Below, piece after piece: positions 62,077 to 64,000 of a DNA stretch of 64,000 nt. The translations under genes were made by a program, and so were the position numbers. Within the stretch, counting starts at the first letter, position 1. Every line of letters begins with the position of its first letter. Origin of the DNA: HK1 sp965204915 (GTDB lineage: Bacteria; Pseudomonadota; Gammaproteobacteria; HK1); the NCBI GenBank assembly GCA_965204915.1, contig OZ242023.1, positions 3,844,001 through 3,908,000 of the forward strand, written 5' to 3'. Below the pieces are notes generated by a model. It worked only from the letters and a program-made list of their open reading frames with translations, searched no databases and was not told where the DNA came from.

Positions 62077-63483
62077 TCAGAGGCTGTAGTACATGTCGAA
62101 CTCGATCGGATGGGTGGTCATCAGGAAACGGGTCACCTCCGCTTCCTTGAGCTCGATGTAGGCGTCGATGATGTCGTCGCTGAACACCCCGCCCGCCTTG
62201 AGGAAGTCGCGATCCGCGGCGAGCGCCTCCAGGGCCTGCTCCAGGGTGTTGCATACGGTCTTGATGTTGGCCTCTTCCTCGGGCGGCAGGTCGTAGAGGT
62301 CCTTGTCCATCGGCTCGCCCGGATCGATCCGGTTCTGGATGCCGTCGAGCCCGGCGAGCAGCATCGCCGCGAACATCAGGTACGGATTGCCGCTCGAATC
62401 GGGGAAGCGCACCTCGACGCGGCGCCCCGAGGCCCCGGTGTGCGGGATCCGCACCGACGCCGAGCGGTTGCGCCCCGAGTACGCGAGCAGGGTCGGGGCC
62501 TCGAAGCCCTTCACCAGGCGCTTGTAGCTATTGGTGCCGGAGTTGGTGAAGGCGTTGAGGGCGCGCGCGTGCTTGAAGATGCCGCCGATGTACCACAGGG
62601 CCTCCTGCGAGAGGCCGGCGTACTTGTCGCCGCTGAAGAGGTTCTTGCCGCCCTTGGAGATGGACTGGTGGCAGTGCATGCCGCTGCCGTTGTCCCCGAC
62701 GAGCGGCTTGGGCATGAACGTCGCCGTCTTGCCGTAGGCCTGCGCCACGTTGTGCACGCAGTACTTGAGGATCTGGATCTCGTCGGCCTTGCGCACGAGG
62801 CTCGCGAACTGCGTGCCGATCTCGCACTGCCCCGCGGTGGCGACCTCGTGGTGGTGGACCTCGACGGTGATCCCCATCTCCTCCATCGCGAGGCACATGG
62901 CGCCGCGGAGGTCGGAGAGGGAATCGACGGGCGGAACCGGGAAGTAGCCGCCCTTCACCCCCGGGCGGTGCCCCATGTTCCCGTCTTCGAACTCGAGGCC
63001 CTTGCTCCAGTCGGCCTCCTCGGAGCGGATGCGGTAGAAGGCGCCCGACATGTCGTCGTTCCAGGCCACCGAGTCGAAGATGAAGAACTCGGGCTCGGGG
63101 CCGACGAAGACGTCGTCGGCGATCCCCGTCGACTGCATGTAGGCCATCGCGCGCCGGGCGACCGAACGCGGGCAGCGTTCGTAGCCGGTCATGGTCGCCG
63201 GCTCAAGCACGTCGCAGCGCAGGATCAGGGTCGTTTCGTCGGAGAAGGGGTCGAGGATGGCGGTCGAGGTATCGGGCATGAGCACCATGTCCGATTCCTG
63301 GATGCCCTTCCAGCCGGCGATCGACGAGCCGTCGAACATCTTGCCGTCTTCGAACAGCTCCTCGTCCACCATCTTCGAGGGGAGGCTGACGTGCTGCTCC
63401 TTGCCCACGGTGTCGGTGAAGCGCAGATCGACGAACTTCACCTCCTTGTCGGCAATCGTTTTCAATACGTCTTCAGCGGACAT
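62077..63483 (-). CDS. glnA: glutamine synthetase type I
   Basis: A 468-residue GSI. The N-terminal beta-grasp begins VKFVDLRFTDTVGKEQHV, with the latch loop FDGSSIAGWKGI. Metal and ATP sites: VGPEPEFFIFD, VATAGQCEIGTQF and DNGSGMHCHQSI; the glutamate/Arg site is NRSASVRIPHTG. The adenylylation Tyr is in KDLYDLPPEE, so it is probably controlled by GlnE. Ribosome binding site AGGAG about 10 nt upstream. It assimilates ammonium; ntrBC does not appear in the window. Confidence 0.96.
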   Translation of the reverse strand: MSAEDVLKTIADKEVKFVDLRFTDTVGKEQHVSLPSKMVDEELFEDGKMFDGSSIAGWKGIQESDMVLMPDTSTAILDPFSDETTLILRCDVLEPATMTGYERCPRSVARRAMAYMQSTGIADDVFVGPEPEFFIFDSVAWNDDMSGAFYRIRSEEADWSKGLEFEDGNMGHRPGVKGGYFPVPPVDSLSDLRGAMCLAMEEMGITVEVHHHEVATAGQCEIGTQFASLVRKADEIQILKYCVHNVAQAYGKTATFMPKPLVGDNGSGMHCHQSISKGGKNLFSGDKYAGLSQEALWYIGGIFKHARALNAFTNSGTNSYKRLVKGFEAPTLLAYSGRNRSASVRIPHTGASGRRVEVRFPDSSGNPYLMFAAMLLAGLDGIQNRIDPGEPMDKDLYDLPPEEEANIKTVCNTLEQALEALAADRDFLKAGGVFSDDIIDAYIELKEAEVTRFLMTTHPIEFDMYYSL

Positions 63484-63675
63484 TTCCGGGAATCTCCTGT
63501 GATCGAGTAGGTCTGTGGCTTCGCCGTGGCGCCTGCCGCCCCCGGCTCGCCAACGGCGGAGTGTACCGAAACAATGCGCCGAATTGGCCGAATGATCCGA
63601 ACCGGGGCGCCGGCCGAACGGCGGTGCCTGCACCTCGCCCATGTCCGGATCCTTCCTCACCGCCTGCGCGAAGCG

Positions 63676-63887
63676 TTACCGGATCGGTTCCGGGGTATCG
63701 CGGCCGAGCGCGAGGCCGAGGGGCAGCTCGATCTCGATGCGGCCTTCGAGGGAGTGCAGGGTGATCCGGCGGATGGCCCCGGCCTTCGGGATGCCGGCCC
63801 CGGCTGCCCTCAGCCTGGCTTCGGTCTCGCCACGCAGCCCGAGGTGGCCCCCCGGACGATCTCATCGTCGTCCTCCGAATCGATCAT
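63676..63887 (-). pseudogene. small ORF broken by one frameshift in a G6 run
   Basis: Starting at ATG 63887 the frame reads MIDSEDDDEIVRG, reaches a run of six G (plus-strand C at 63848-63853) and then stops after 12 more codons. One added G, or a -1 shift at the run, continues instead into 58 codons that use GC-rich third positions: GLRGETEARLRAAGAGIPKA, then ITLHSLEGRIEIELPLGLAL, ending at 63676. The combined product would be about 70 residues. Not recognised. It overlaps the tusA end by 26 bases. Sequencing error, decay or programmed frameshifting are all possible. Confidence 0.4.
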
Positions 63888-64000
63888 CGCCGTCGCCCGG
63901 TCCCGCCCGGATGGTGATCCGGATCTCGCGGCCCTCGCCGTCCTCGGCGACCTCCAGCACCTCGTGCCCGTGCACGCGGCACCAAGCCGGCACGTCGCTC
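63862..64000 (-). CDS. TusA-family sulfur carrier protein, 3' end only
   Basis: The last 45 codons of a gene cut by the window edge. SDVPAWCRVHGHEVLEVAED and EIRITIR match the C-terminal helix-strand of TusA/SirA-like proteins (DIPAFCRxxGHELL type). The catalytic CPxP motif would lie outside the window. A short Gly/Asp/Arg tail follows. Which TusA subgroup it belongs to cannot be told. Confidence 0.55.
   Translation of the reverse strand, partial: SDVPAWCRVHGHEVLEVAEDGEGREIRITIRAGPGDGDDRFGGRR

Noticed and set aside
63473..63865. 130-codon minus-strand frame next to glnA
   Set aside because: Arg/Pro/Gly-rich composition typical of an out-of-frame reading; the neighbouring frame has better coding bias.

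Overview
The window is a GC-rich stretch of a bacterial chromosome. It is probably from a gammaproteobacterium of the Chromatiales/Ectothiorhodospiraceae type. The evidence is the order yajC-secD-secF, the block mlaC-bolA-murA-hisG-hisD, a short-form HisG, an adenylylatable GSI glutamine synthetase and a PspF-type sigma-54 activator. The taxonomic placement is an inference from gene content and order. Coding density is high and no complete insertion sequence, prophage or CRISPR array is present.

Layout. 0-3 kb: pspF, an FmdB-type zinc-ribbon protein, a VOC protein, then a CAT-anticodon tRNA that looks like tRNA-Ile2. 3.3-9 kb: a 2-hydroxyacid dehydrogenase, a small coiled-coil membrane protein, a four-gene succinate dehydrogenase/fumarate reductase operon (order B-C-D-A), and a glutathione S-transferase whose catalytic Cys codon is TGA (probable selenoprotein). 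9-12.5 kb: divergent D-amino acid transaminase and alanine racemase, then an LLM oxidoreductase. 13-21 kb: Sec translocon accessory genes, mlaC, bolA, murA, hisG, hisD. 21-27 kb: a methyltransferase, a CMD protein, the molybdate transporter modABC, and an MFS exporter. 27-33 kb: a putrescine uptake and catabolism operon (aminotransferase, potFGHI-like), then a lytic transglycosylase lipoprotein. 33-41 kb: a metabolic assortment (IPMDH-family dehydrogenase, VOC protein, Rieske-like protein, CcmG, GST, TerC, TPR protein). 41-47 kb: a polar amino acid ABC transporter and a Rieske oxygenase.

47-55 kb is the accessory zone. It holds an hsdM remnant, an operon of aldo/keto reductase, GMC oxidoreductase and GcvT-like methyltransferase, a 130-bp duplicated fragment of a thiamine-diphosphate enzyme gene, a 155-bp MITE-like element abutting a beheaded coiled-coil gene, a PIN toxin/antitoxin pair, a chimeric phosphatase/PIN ORF, and the intact thiamine-diphosphate enzyme gene.

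55-62 kb is the most unusual functional unit. It is a five-gene minus-strand operon encoding a HAMP sensor, a protein fusing a sensor plus HAMP to a complete MFS transporter, a periplasmic ABC-type binding protein, a membrane-bound SpoIIE/PP2C phosphatase and an RsbW-like ATP-binding kinase. It looks like a partner-switching signalling system tied to a small-molecule sensor/transporter. The window ends with glnA, a small frameshifted ORF and the 3' end of a tusA-family gene.

A recurring theme is partial tandem duplication of gene ends, with the extra copies decaying. It is seen at sdhB/sdhC, sdhC/sdhD, a VOC gene, an amino acid permease gene and the thiamine-diphosphate enzyme gene.
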